From Saccharomyces uvarum (Eukaryota; Ascomycota; Saccharomycetes; Saccharomycetales; Saccharomycetaceae): 64,000 bases of DNA. The translations under genes were made by a program, and so were the position numbers. The first letter of the stretch is position 1, and every line of letters begins with the position of its first letter. Below, piece after piece: positions 41,074-49,896 of this stretch. Below the pieces are notes generated by a model that did no database searches, was not told the origin of the DNA, and saw nothing but the letters and a program-made list of their open reading frames with translations. The DNA is taken from the NCBI GenBank assembly GCA_947243795.1, contig OX365935.1, positions 682,001-746,000 of the forward strand. Direction: 5' to 3'.

Positions 41074-42203
41074 TGTATTTTTTCCCAAAGAATAAGCAGC
41101 GAAAAAAGGTAGTATATCTGGCGATGCTGTATTGCTCTATAATGGCCAATGAGAAAATCGCTGCATTAGATGTGCATTAAAACCAAGTTCAAGAGAACGC
41201 ACTGCAAGCAAGAAAGAAAAGATACTTGTAAACAAAAACTCTGTTCCAAAGGAAGGAAGAGAACTCACAAGAAAAAATTTTCAATCAAAACTTGAAAGAG
41301 CTTCAAGTCAAATAAAAAAAAATTATGAAAAAGAGAACAAAGTATAGACCAGCACTACGAATGAAATATTTTTTTTTCTTTTCATGTTTAGATGCAGTGA
41401 GGCCAGCTTCTAGCTCCAGGGTATCGCATCGCAGCTCATCCCATATACGCATCTTGAAAATTTTTCATTTTTTTTTCATCGGAGCAAGGGCGCGCGCATC
41501 TGGTGAAAAACTCGCAGGAAAACGCCAAAGGTCGTGGAAAGAAGCAGAAAAACCAAACCTCTTTCTTTTCTTGTTCGGGAAAAGAAATGAGCGGAGCGGG
41601 CGAAGATCGCTGCGGACGGAAGGCGCGAAATGTCCACCGGCGACCAGGCTTGGATCTCAGGGGCGTGGGGTGTGGGGGGTGCGCTGCTCTGTGGTTTTAG
41701 CCGCTGACACTGCTGGTTCCCGGTCCAGGGGCCACGGCGCTTGCAGACACCGCATACGAGGCTTTCTGAGTATCCGACGTGGTGGCAGAGCTAAACGGCA
41801 TGCATCGTTCGAGGCAATAAAGATGGTGTTACCGTTTTGGTCACCCTGAGCAGGTGTACAGAATACGTTCATTGTATGTGATGTTTTTTTGGTTCACCTT
41901 GAGTTCGGTATACCTAACCGGAAGCACCAGTTCATTTAAACCGCTGAACGGATACAGGGGGAAATACACATTAACGATACCTCATAGTTGTTTCGCCTAG
42001 CTGAACAGGCTTGCTCACAGTGTGCCGAGCCAGTACAGGTAGTGTAAATCAGAGATTTTTTTTACTTATATTCAGATCTTGCATTCCTAGAATCAAGTTG
42101 ATTGGTAGTTTTTTAACAGGAAGTTACAGTCTCTGAGATCGTAAGGATTTTCAACCACTCCGACATGAGTCAGTAGTGCTTCCAACTTTTTAGCTTTTTG
42201 CGT
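41074..42203. other. Long intergenic with a GC-rich patch, YOR342C promoter to tRNA-Met
   Basis: 1130 bp. After an A-rich YOR342C promoter (41160-41340) there is a GC-rich stretch at about 41480-41780 (GCGCGCGC, GGCGTGGGGTGTGGGGGG). An ATG-initiated 174-codon ORF (41325-41849) runs through it but has arginine/serine-rich low-complexity content and no resemblance to a known protein. I see no LTR next to the tRNA, although this is the kind of place where Ty elements sit in S. cerevisiae. Confidence 0.4.
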
Positions 42204-42276
42204 GCTTCAGTAGCTCAGTCGGCAGAGCGTCAGTCTCATAATCTGAAGGTCGAGAGTTCGAACCTCCCCTGGAGCA
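42204..42276 (+). tRNA. tRNA-Met (CAU), elongator type, no intron
   Basis: 73 nt cloverleaf. The D arm contains AGCTCAGTCGGCAGAGC, the anticodon CAT is at 42237-42239 in loop CTCATAA, the T arm is GAGAGTTCGAACCTC, and the acceptor stem GCTTCAG pairs with CTGGAGC. A and B boxes are intact, and a T run for Pol III termination starts at 42278. It differs from the S. cerevisiae elongator tRNA-Met gene by only a couple of bases in the D loop. The CAT anticodon with this body is the elongator, not the initiator. Confidence 0.95.
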
Positions 42277-42985
42277 GTTTTTTTAATTTTTAGTTTCAAG
42301 AATATCTTCTTTCTCCTTTCCTAAGCAATTTCAATTTATTAAAGAAAAGAAGTCAAAGGTGTTTTAAGAATATAATGCTGAAAATATATATGTTTCATAC
42401 TTAGTTTAGTTATGGGTTGACATAATAAGGAGGTTGTGAAATGTAATGAATAAGAAAGATAACCGTAATAATAAAAATAAAATAAAGAAGTTTAAAAAGA
42501 AGAGTTCGTTCGTATAAATCATTAGGAGGTATGTTTTTGTTAAAAGTGGAGAAAGAAGTTAAATGTTGTCTTCAGTTTTGGCATACATATACATTTGTGG
42601 TTAGGAGGGAATCTTGCCATGTCTTGTGCTTTCTTGGTCATGAATCGCGAGTCATTAATGTGTATAAAGAATAAATTGAGAGAAGTTTTGAATAGTACGG
42701 AATAGAAAAGGGTGGGAGAGTGGTATCTTGACTTGTCTCCTTCTGATGGGTTTGCGTTTTTTGGTCTTTTTATGACGTTTTTTTTCCATTGTTTTTTTTT
42801 GTTTGTTTTTTGTTTGCCATGTTATGGTTGTATATATATATATTATTTTTTTTAGTTTAGGTTTGTTTTGGAGAAGCCTCATTTAAACCAGGAGAGGAAA
42901 AAAATATTTCATGGAAAAAAAAAAAAAAAGAGGAAAGGAATTTCTATCGTAGTTTTATAACATTGGTGTTTGGGCAAAATTGCCT
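42277..42985. other. tRNA-Met / TYE7 3' flank
   Basis: 709 bp of very AT-rich sequence with Pol III terminator Ts at 42278-42284, long T/A homopolymers (an A run near 42915-42928) and a TATATATATAT block near 42831-42841. No gene seen. Confidence 0.4.
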
Positions 42986-43867
42986 TTATTTTTTGTTTTG
43001 TTTCAAAGTGTCAATTTCACTTTTCAACCTTTGAACTTCCATTTCGTATAGTCGTTCGTTATTCTGGAGATATAGGATGTAATCAACAGCTTTTTCCAAA
43101 ATCATACTTTTGTTTAGTTTTGTACTTGTAGCGACGGTTGCTGGAAGTGGAGTGGCAGCGGCAGTTTCGTTACCGTCTTCATCCTGCTTCTTTACGGAAT
43201 CACCCACTTCGAAAGCGGTTTGTTCACTTGCTACCCATGGAATGATCTGTTGTAATCTTGCGATTTTAGTGTTGATGTTTATTCTGTAACGCTTTTCAAT
43301 CTTGTTGTGAGCTTGCTTTTGGAAAGGGGTTAATCTTTTTCTTGGAGCCCTCTTTTTGGTTTCCTTAGCATCCAACCCTGTTTTCATGAATGGATCATTT
43401 AATTCAATTTCATTTTTAAGTGAGTTATCATCGCCGTTGTCATCGTTCATCATGTTAGGCACATTTTGTAAAGAAGCCGGCTCGAAGTCCGCTAATAAAA
43501 GAGCATCGTCGTCTTCCTCTTCTCTTTTTACTGAGCCGCTGTTGTTAGCGTCAGGAGAATTCGAGTAAGAGGAAGGATTACTGAAAAACTCGTCTGTTGG
43601 AAAAAGAGCGGATTGTTCGTTATTCGAACATATGAATTGGTCTTCGATGGGGGAACCTATCGAGGAACTAGATGCAGAGGAGATGATATTTTCCAACGGC
43701 TCGAACCATGTGGAAGAAGATGCAGAAAGAACCGACGAAGAGTCCTTGTTGGAGATGAGATTACCGGTCCCGTCATTTTCATCGGACAACCAGTTATCAA
43801 ATTCGGCTTCAGGTTTAATTAATGTAGTTTCGCTAGATCTAACATTTCTGTCTAAAATGGAGTTCAT
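42986..43867 (-). CDS. TYE7: bHLH transcription activator Tye7 (Sgc1)
   Basis: SREBP-type basic helix-loop-helix activator of glycolytic genes with Gcr1/Gcr2. 293 residues (291 in S. cerevisiae). An acidic, Ser-rich activation N-terminus (1-165), a basic region around 173-196 (APRKRLTPFQKQAHNKIEKR), then the SREBP-characteristic Tyr (EKRYR) in place of Arg, and HLH/zipper to the C-terminus (ILEKAVDYILYLQNNERLY). The helix-loop-helix loop is long and Ala/Thr-rich, as in the ortholog. Confidence 0.96.
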   Translation of the reverse strand: MNSILDRNVRSSETTLIKPEAEFDNWLSDENDGTGNLISNKDSSSVLSASSSTWFEPLENIISSASSSSIGSPIEDQFICSNNEQSALFPTDEFFSNPSSYSNSPDANNSGSVKREEEDDDALLLADFEPASLQNVPNMMNDDNGDDNSLKNEIELNDPFMKTGLDAKETKKRAPRKRLTPFQKQAHNKIEKRYRININTKIARLQQIIPWVASEQTAFEVGDSVKKQDEDGNETAAATPLPATVATSTKLNKSMILEKAVDYILYLQNNERLYEMEVQRLKSEIDTLKQNKK

Positions 43868-46221
43868 AATTGTTAAACTTGAAGAGAGGTCTGATAATAC
43901 GTATATTTGTGGTTATTTTTTTTTATTTTGAACCAAAAAGTTGTTGTAATGGACAAAAAAAAATAATGATAACAAAGTAGGGAGACTTTAAGTTGGTATG
44001 GTTGTGGTATTTTATGTTCAAGAAGAGAGAATAAGAAAAGAAAATATATAAAGAGTAAAGTTGATGGTTGGGAAATACAAAAAAAAGTAAAATAAGGATA
44101 TAAGTAAAGTAGGTTTAGTTTTCGTGAATTGATATATGAATGAGAAATGAATGTTACCAAGTTTAAAGTTTGGAGATAACAAAAGAAGTTTATATAAGTA
44201 CATTTGATTGTTGAGGTGAAAAAAAGGAAATGGAGGTGGAAAAAATCAATAGCAAAACTTGCGTTTTGCGTCCGTACTAAAAGTGGAAATGTCTCAGACA
44301 CGGTATCATCAACGTCGTGAAAAAGAAAAAAAAAAGGAATTGTTATTTGGCGAGTTGTCAACGTGCGCACAGCGGAAGCCCATTGTGAAATTCGTACGTG
44401 GGCACAATGAATGACGACTGCAGAAAGAAACTGCCGCAGCAGCAACTATAACATTCTAGAACAAAATTATAGTTCCTTACCAAATGAAAAGGCCACGTTG
44501 TTAGGGGAGCAGCAGCAAGGGAAGCGAGCCCAAAAAAAAAATCCCACTCCAGGAGAGCATGCGGGACGGCCGGAACTAGGCTGAAACAGCCTCCGCGGGC
44601 GAAAGTACTAGAAATGAGTTTGTTCCGGTTTCAAAAAAAAAAGATTTTCCGGATGCTGTTGGGTGTAACGCAGGTATTCGGATGCGTGCGTCATTTATTT
44701 TTCTTACCCATGTGGAGCTTGCAAGATCCGGCAGGGCCGCCCATGCGGGCGCTCCGTGAAGGGGTGGCTGGGTGGTAAGGGGCCGTGGTTTAGGGCGGTT
44801 ACCACATTAGGATTGGTGTCGTGATGTTTCTTTTCCCAAAAGGAACTGCGACATGTTTTCGCCTGATTTGCTTAACCTAACATTATAGTATGCCCAAAAA
44901 GAGTATTTTTCTTTTTTCCACGTGTCTGTAGTGTAGCATAAACGAAATGTGAGTTAAAATTAGAGCTCGTTAGTCGTTTTAGCGCCCACCCTTCCCCGGC
45001 GTTCAACAATACGGTGGGATTGGCATTGCATATTCCCCACTTTGCCTCGCTAATTTGCTCGTTGCTGGACTGCCACGTGATGGTAAGACATCTGGACTCG
45101 CGTCCGACCCTGTATGCTAGAACAAGCAAGCAGAGCGTAGCAAACGTGGGTAAAGCTTGTTTTACGTAAGCTGCAATGGCATTCTGCTTTTTTTCGGTCT
45201 TTCACCTCGCTGATAAGAATGTGAAAAAGTAAACGATAAGACTGGGGCTCGCTTTATCAGCAAGATCAGAATTTCAGTTTTGCAAATCTTATCTCGAGGA
45301 CTTAGTATTTGTGTTAAGTAACACGCAGATCAACCTGTTTAACCAAGAGCAAGTGTAGCAGTGAAGTGAATACAAGCGCGCTTATTTGTTGCTCTTGTTC
45401 TTGTTCTTGGATCACAAACCCATACTAATGGATAAGCGCTAACTGAATACCGTATTAGATAAGGCACACGCTAATCGGCGGGCTAATCAGTATTCTGTTA
45501 AGCTGACATCATATGGCTGATACGCATAATCGCAGTCCTTTTTGTGACGCTGTTACGCAATTAAAAAGGGTGTTAAAGCCCATTCCATTATGCTACCTCA
45601 TTCGGTAAGACTGGTTTTTTAAGCGCCCTTGTCTATTCAAACTTTAACTCCCTTGCTAAATATCTGAACTTTCTTCTAACCCCTCTAAGAGAATTTGATT
45701 TCGTAAGTCAGCGATCTCAACACAGTAAAGTTTCAGTATGGCCAATCAAGCACCATCGTAGAACGTAAAAACTTTTTTTGCAGTAGTAAGATTCGTTTAT
45801 CAGTACCGAGCGATGAATAATGCGCCCAATACTATATAATTAAAGGTGATACTTGACAAAGAAAATCTCAGATTCTAGTATGTATATTATTTAAAGATTT
45901 CGCAATACAGGGCTTGACCAAAGTTCAAGTATTTTCGGCTGATGGAATCAACCAGCTACGACGGAAAACCAAATAAAGTGCATTTAACTTTTTCAGATCC
46001 AATATTTCATTTTTCGAGTGCTGTGCGCCCTTTGTTCGGGGCCTAGTGTAAGGCAAAACTGCACTTTTAAAAGCGGCTCGAAAAAGGAAAAAGGTTTCAA
46101 AACTGGTTGGGTCCATGTAATAATATTTCACTTACATCTATTGATATTAAATCAAATACTATAGTGCTCAGTACCATATTACTCCGCATATCGCTATTAC
46201 AATAACTAAAGCCAATCGTAT
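43868..46221. other. Large gene-free interval upstream of TYE7 and of the DUP240-type gene
   Basis: 2354 bp. Bases 43868-44350 are A/T-homopolymer rich and probably a long TYE7 leader and core promoter. 44500-44830 is GC-rich with several CGG/CCG and GGGTG motifs, likely the TYE7 upstream activating region. 44850-46221 holds no ORF that starts with ATG and looks coding; it presumably includes the promoter of the DUP240-type gene. I looked for delta, sigma and tau LTR ends and found none I would trust. Confidence 0.35.
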
Positions 46222-47115
46222 ATGCAATATCTTTTAGAAAATAGCACTGGCAAATTTTTCAAGTTTCATGACAGCCAATACGATCCTATAACATCTTCGG
46301 TTTCAGGAAATATTGCTTTCTCTGGAAGCGTGTTACACAACAATATTTTCTCCTCATTATGCGAGATGGTTTTCTCTAAACCAATAGGTGTTTTGGTGAT
46401 ATTCCTGATATTAGTGGCATTCAGTATACTCGTGGCTTTGACATCCATCCGAGTCATCTCTGAGAAACGGAGTGCGTCTCCAGTACCGGGGAATATTGCT
46501 CTTCCCAAAGACACATTTGAGTCATATTTTTCTTATTTGTTATACGAAATCACTCACTTTTCACCATTCGTGTTTTCTTTCGTGGTATTAATAATTTTGA
46601 TTATATCAGTTGAAAACCTCAACGTTCACACGTTTTACATCGTACTTTTTGTGTGGTTGTTTATAGCTGACTTCATGGGTTTAGGTTATTCGGTATTTAG
46701 ATTTAATGCCGGGAGCTTCGACGACAATTGCAATACCAAACTTTTACTGGAGGTAATAACACGTAAACCAGCAGTAAAAGGGGAGGAATGGAGAACCATT
46801 ACATGCAACATGAATCAATATTTGTTCGACAATGAATTATGGGATACTCCGTACTATTTCCACAGTGAAAACAGTTGTCACCGTTATTTTATAACCCTTC
46901 TTGAAGGGAAGCATTTATATCCACAATCGGACACAACGGCTATCGATGCACAGTGGGATGTGCTAGAAAGCGAAACCTCAGATGATGCAGCTAAATCATA
47001 TACTTTTAGTTCCAAGCCAGATCTGGAAAGATGTCGTTTTCAAGCAGCTTCACTTGAAAGACAGGCGCAACGAGAATATTGGAGAAAACATTATCCGGAT
47101 TCTGGTGTATTCTAA
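46222..47115 (+). CDS. DUP240-family membrane protein (Prm9/Mst28-like)
   Basis: 297 residues, intact. It resembles the S. cerevisiae DUP240 group (Prm8, Prm9, Mst27, Mst28, Uip3), which are ER/Golgi membrane proteins linked to COPI/COPII vesicles and in part induced by mating pheromone. Hydrophobic spans at about 55-77, 112-130 and 136-157. The DUP core runs from the NIALPKDTFESYFSYLL motif (91 on) through FRFNAGSFDD and CNTKLLLEV to the cysteine-containing WRTITCNMNQYLFDNELW. C-terminal cytosolic tail with DLERCRFQAASLERQAQREY. S. cerevisiae has, to my knowledge, no DUP240 gene between TYE7 and REV1, so this is a lineage-specific location. It lies next to plasmid-derived sequence and upstream of a tRNA gene. 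Confidence 0.88.
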   Translation: MQYLLENSTGKFFKFHDSQYDPITSSVSGNIAFSGSVLHNNIFSSLCEMVFSKPIGVLVIFLILVAFSILVALTSIRVISEKRSASPVPGNIALPKDTFESYFSYLLYEITHFSPFVFSFVVLIILIISVENLNVHTFYIVLFVWLFIADFMGLGYSVFRFNAGSFDDNCNTKLLLEVITRKPAVKGEEWRTITCNMNQYLFDNELWDTPYYFHSENSCHRYFITLLEGKHLYPQSDTTAIDAQWDVLESETSDDAAKSYTFSSKPDLERCRFQAASLERQAQREYWRKHYPDSGVF

Positions 47116-47920
47116 TTCCTAAATCAAAACACGCTGCCAGTATACACTACTACTATTAACGTAGAAATAAAGCGTGAGATTTTCAAGGCCGTTGACAGCG
47201 TTTCGAAATCATTACTTAAATAAGATTCAACCATATATATAAGGTAGCTAGGTAAAACGATAGTGACCGTTGAAAATGGTTTGAACAACTAACATCTTTC
47301 GTACCAAACCTCTTGAAATGGCTCTAGAGCTTCACGATAAGCGGTGACTACTATTTGACTAAAATCATGAGGCAGGAAAGCATTTCGATAAGTTCAAATG
47401 CAGTAATAAGAAAGAACAGAATTATTTTATTTCATGGATCAACGGTGTATGTTTACATATGCAAGAGCTTCTCTCGGACCCGCTTCTTGAAGAGCACCAG
47501 CAGCATATTTGTGCTGCAGTTTTGCATCCCAATACATAGCTGGCGTTATTCTGAGCGAGATAGTTACGAATTCTTCTATACTCTGTATCTTACAAGAATA
47601 GTGATCCTGGACCGAATAGAGTTCGTTAATTGCATGCACTCTATCTTTATTCGGGACTTCACAGAAAAAAATAGCTGCAGAATTAAGAAAACACTTCTAT
47701 AAGCGAGTTCAAAGAGGATTTAGAATGGATTAGTGTTTTAAATATCATTACTCCAGTACTACTAACATAAAGTTTCTAGTACTGATCTTGGACGGTGGCC
47801 ATTCGAATAGTAAATAGAAGTTGGTGTGTGTTTTTATACTTATTTGAGTGAGGCGGCACCCTATAACTGTACGAAGTATGGTTAATCTATTCTACGTGGG
47901 CGGTTACCTACCTCTCCCCC
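47116..47920. other. Interval between DUP240-type gene and the plasmid remnant
   Basis: 805 bp. Apart from a possible decayed coding stretch near 47437-47680 (listed separately) I recognise nothing. No LTR ends seen. Confidence 0.35.
47437..47680 (-). pseudogene. Possible decayed coding stretch, unidentified
   Basis: On the minus strand an open frame of roughly 80 codons reads AIFFCEVPNKDRVHAINELY through ITPAMYWDAKLQHKYAAGAL to AYVNIHR and a stop. The composition looks protein-like rather than random, but it lacks an ATG at a sensible place and I cannot name a family. It may be the tail of a degraded gene, or chance. Confidence 0.2.
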
Positions 47921-48082
47921 TCATCGCTGTGCAGCCAATGCGTAAACACTATCGAGTATGTCCTTGAGATATTTTGAAGTGAGTAAATCCTCTATTGAAG
48001 TACTTTGACAATCGGATGCAACTAGCATCAGCAGTCTGGTGACGAGACTTAGAAGTTTTATAGGTTCTTCTTCAGTCGGTAC
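47921..48082 (-). pseudogene. REP2: Second, decayed REP2 C-terminal fragment
   Basis: The minus strand reads VPTEEEPIKLLSLVTRLLML then a stretch ending KYLKDILDSVYALAAQR. 2-micron Rep2 has PTEEDVMKLVSVVTQLLTLV followed by a segment containing IPESLKDIFNSFNELAAENR, so about 50 residues align colinearly. It is not a simple recent copy of the neighbouring REP2 pseudogene: it keeps PTEE and KDI where that copy does not. The right-hand end stops exactly at the FRT spacer. Confidence 0.8.
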
Positions 48083-48205
48083 TTTTTAGAGTATAGGAAC
48101 TTCGGTATAGGAACCTCAAAGCGCTTTTGAAAACGAAAACGCTCTGAGACCTCCTTTTCAGAAAACAAGGACGCAGCGCAATGCGACGGGCAAAGCTACT
48201 TATTC
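48083..48205 (+). repeat. FRT recombination site remnant and flanking plasmid inverted repeat
   Basis: Spacer TTTTTAGA (48083-48090; TTTCTAGA in the S. cerevisiae plasmid), Flp-binding element b GTATAGGAACTTC (48091-48103), a single G, and element c GTATAGGAACCTC (48105-48117). This is the b-G-c arrangement of the native FRT. The following AAAGCGCTTTTGAAAACG parallels the plasmid's AAAGCGTTTCCGAAAACG. The opposite arm (element a) is absent: REP2 sequence begins where it should be. One functional-looking arm alone is not expected to recombine. Confidence 0.88.
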
Positions 48206-48268
48206 AAATGGTAGCATGTGTTTACTTATATCTACTTATGTGTCCGCTTATATACAAGGAAAGGTAAT

Positions 48269-48409
48269 TTAGTATACCTCCTGTGTTATTATCCCATTCC
48301 ATGCCACATATCGTGTACTTCCACCAGCGCTATCCTTCAGAAGCTCTATGCGCTGCTACTCCTCGATTGGATTAGTCTCGTCCCTCAATCGTATCATTTC
48401 CGTTGATAT
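48269..48409 (-). pseudogene. FLP1: FLP recombinase C-terminal segment from the plasmid inverted repeat
   Basis: The minus strand directly after the REP2 stop reads ISTEMIRLRDETNPIEE, then QRIELLKDSAGGSTRY and AWNGIITQEV. The 2-micron Flp C-terminus has ISKEMIALKDETNPIEEWQ, then HIEQLKGSAEGSIRYP and AWNGIISQEV. In the native plasmid the FLP tail lies inside the inverted repeat, so the repeat next to REP2 carries a non-coding copy of it in exactly this orientation. It therefore need not ever have been a gene here. Confidence 0.88.
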
Positions 48410-49290
48410 TTATGTCGTTTTAGAATCATTGTGTGGTTTTCTACCCCTTCTTCTCGTTGCTGTTCCTCTCGATTTTGCAGGAGTCTCTCTGGATCCCTCG
48501 GTAGCGACTTTTTGCAATTTATACGTCTTTCTTACATTCGTATCTTTGCTTCCTGTTCGTTTAGAAGGGACTTCGTTGACTTGATTAGCAGAGCTTACTT
48601 CACCACTTCTGTCTTCACTGCCCTCTCCTTGTCGTGGACGTCGCTGCGCAGCTAATGCATTAAGACCATTCAATATCTCCATAAAAGATTCTGGAATAGG
48701 TAAATCCTTTATCAATGCAGCTTGGCAATCGGGTGCAGCTAAACCCAGCATTTGGGTGATGACACTTAGTAGCTTCGTAACCTTGTTAGTACAGATGGAA
48801 CTAACAGTTCTACGCAATCCACTGCTTTCACCAGGGTTTCCGTGGCCGTTTTCTTAGCCTCCTCTGGCAAGCTTTCCATTATCATAGTAATAGATCTGCT
48901 TAGTTGCTTTGTTTCAGAAAGTAGCGTGTTGTTTTGTAGCATCAGATCCGAGGCAGCCTCGCTTGCTACTTTTGAAGATAACATACCATTTCCAAGTGAA
49001 TCAAACCTTGGTTTTACTATCTCCGAAGCAGGCATGGTGACCTCTGTCCCGGAGTCGAGCGTATCTGAGGTACTTTCTGGACTGCGGTCAGAACCAATCG
49101 GCCCTGAGAGAGATTCTATGGGCTTTATTATGTACCCTGGGAACAGTAGTTGATCAGACATACGTTTACTCTCTATGTCGATATCAACATCAAGAGCAAT
49201 CATTTTCATCAGCAAATAGCATACATCCCACATGCTATAACCAATTTTGAGTTTTATTGGTAGATTTTTGGCGGCTTCAGTGTCTTCCAT
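48410..49290 (-). pseudogene. REP2: REP2-like plasmid partitioning gene, nearly full length, broken
   Basis: Starts MEDTEAAKNLPIKLKIGYSM (Rep2 of the 2-micron plasmid: MDDIETAKNLTVKARTAYSV) and ends RGRKPHNDSKTT (RGRKSRNTSRV). In between, DVDIDIESKRMSDQLLFPGY, a segment with FDSLGNGMLSS and another with DLMLQNN are close to identical. The span of 881 bp compares with 891 bp for the plasmid gene. The frame is broken about once, in the last half, so no full-length protein is made. Rep2 with Rep1 binds the STB locus for plasmid segregation; neither STB nor REP1 is seen here. The good conservation suggests a fairly recent capture or a plasmid lineage close to 2-micron. Confidence 0.93.
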
Positions 49291-49587
49291 TTTGGTTTCC
49301 TGTGCCAGTGGTATTCCTTTAATGATACATCTGCTTATTTGTTTGTTTAATATGCACATTTTAACTACCAACTTTTTCCCAGGCTGTTAAAGCGAACCTA
49401 TGGAGCAGCCATAGCGTGTGACACGGAACTAAGGGCTCAAAAGTCAATTATTCAACAGACTACCATTGGTCGCTTGAGATATTATGTTGACGGTGTGACA
49501 TATACATACAAAAAAGTATACTGCATTGAGAGTAACATGATAAATTCGTTCACTAAAACAGCTATGTTTTGATTTTATGGCTAATAT

Positions 49588-49896
49588 ATGTTGAGGCTTG
49601 CCATTGAAATATACTCGTGGTCCTTTTCAGATGCATGCATGGAATCAGCATTACCGGTATTCTACATGTATGGAGTAAATGAGGATGATTCTATGATCCC
49701 TCTGGTACAATCTTTAATTGATGGTAAAGCTCTTAACTTCACCTCTGATATTGATCGGTCGTTGGATATGCTATCTTTCTCTTGGAATGGCTTTCCTTGG
49801 ATAGTCGAGAACTTTGACTCAGAGAAGCTTAATAACACCAATTTCATCGATATGATTTCCATGGCGATAGATAGCTATTACGAGATCGTGTTTTAA
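49588..49896 (+). CDS. 102-codon ORF in the FLP position; possible FLP N-terminal remnant
   Basis: Starts with ATG just after a stop codon and reads MLRLAIEIYSW to YYEIVF. It lies divergent from REP2 with about 298 bp between starts, as FLP does on the plasmid (about 260 bp). A weak alignment to Flp residues roughly 15-130 can be made: SLIDGKALNF with TIISNSLSF, DIDRSLDML with DIVNKSLQF, FIDMISMAI with ITDIVSSLQ. If correct, the rest of FLP is missing. The match is too weak to be sure; it could instead be an unrelated small gene or a chance ORF. Confidence 0.4.
   Translation: MLRLAIEIYSWSFSDACMESALPVFYMYGVNEDDSMIPLVQSLIDGKALNFTSDIDRSLDMLSFSWNGFPWIVENFDSEKLNNTNFIDMISMAIDSYYEIVF

Larger units (their letters stand above)
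47921..49896. mobile_element. Chromosomal remnant of a 2-micron-type plasmid
   Basis: About 2 kb in which five separate segments match 2-micron plasmid parts: a REP2 C-terminal fragment (47921-48082), an FRT half-site with spacer (48083-48117) plus flanking repeat (to about 48205), an FLP C-terminal segment (48269-48409), a nearly full-length broken REP2 (48410-49290) and a possible FLP N-terminus (49588-49896). From 48083 to 49896 the order and orientations equal those of the native plasmid: FLP and REP2 start divergently about 0.3 kb apart, and the REP2 stop abuts the inverted repeat that carries a copy of the FLP tail and the FRT site. It ends about 0.9 kb from a tRNA gene. Chromosomal capture of plasmid DNA, often by tRNA genes, is known in yeasts. 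Confidence 0.85.

Noticed and set aside
41325-41849. 174-codon ATG ORF in the YOR342C / tRNA-Met gap
   Set aside because: Low-complexity Arg/Ser/Lys-rich product through a GC-rich patch, no resemblance to a known protein, and probably a chance ORF.
41860-42203. Possible Ty LTR beside tRNA-Met
   Set aside because: No TGTTG...CAACA ends or recognisable delta, sigma or tau sequence.
44872-45129. 85-codon minus-strand ORF upstream of TYE7
   Set aside because: Begins with TTG rather than ATG, no family resemblance, and the position matches nothing I know as a gene.
45925-46131. 68-codon minus-strand ORF just before the DUP240-type gene
   Set aside because: Short, no recognised domain, and lies where the promoter of the downstream gene should be.
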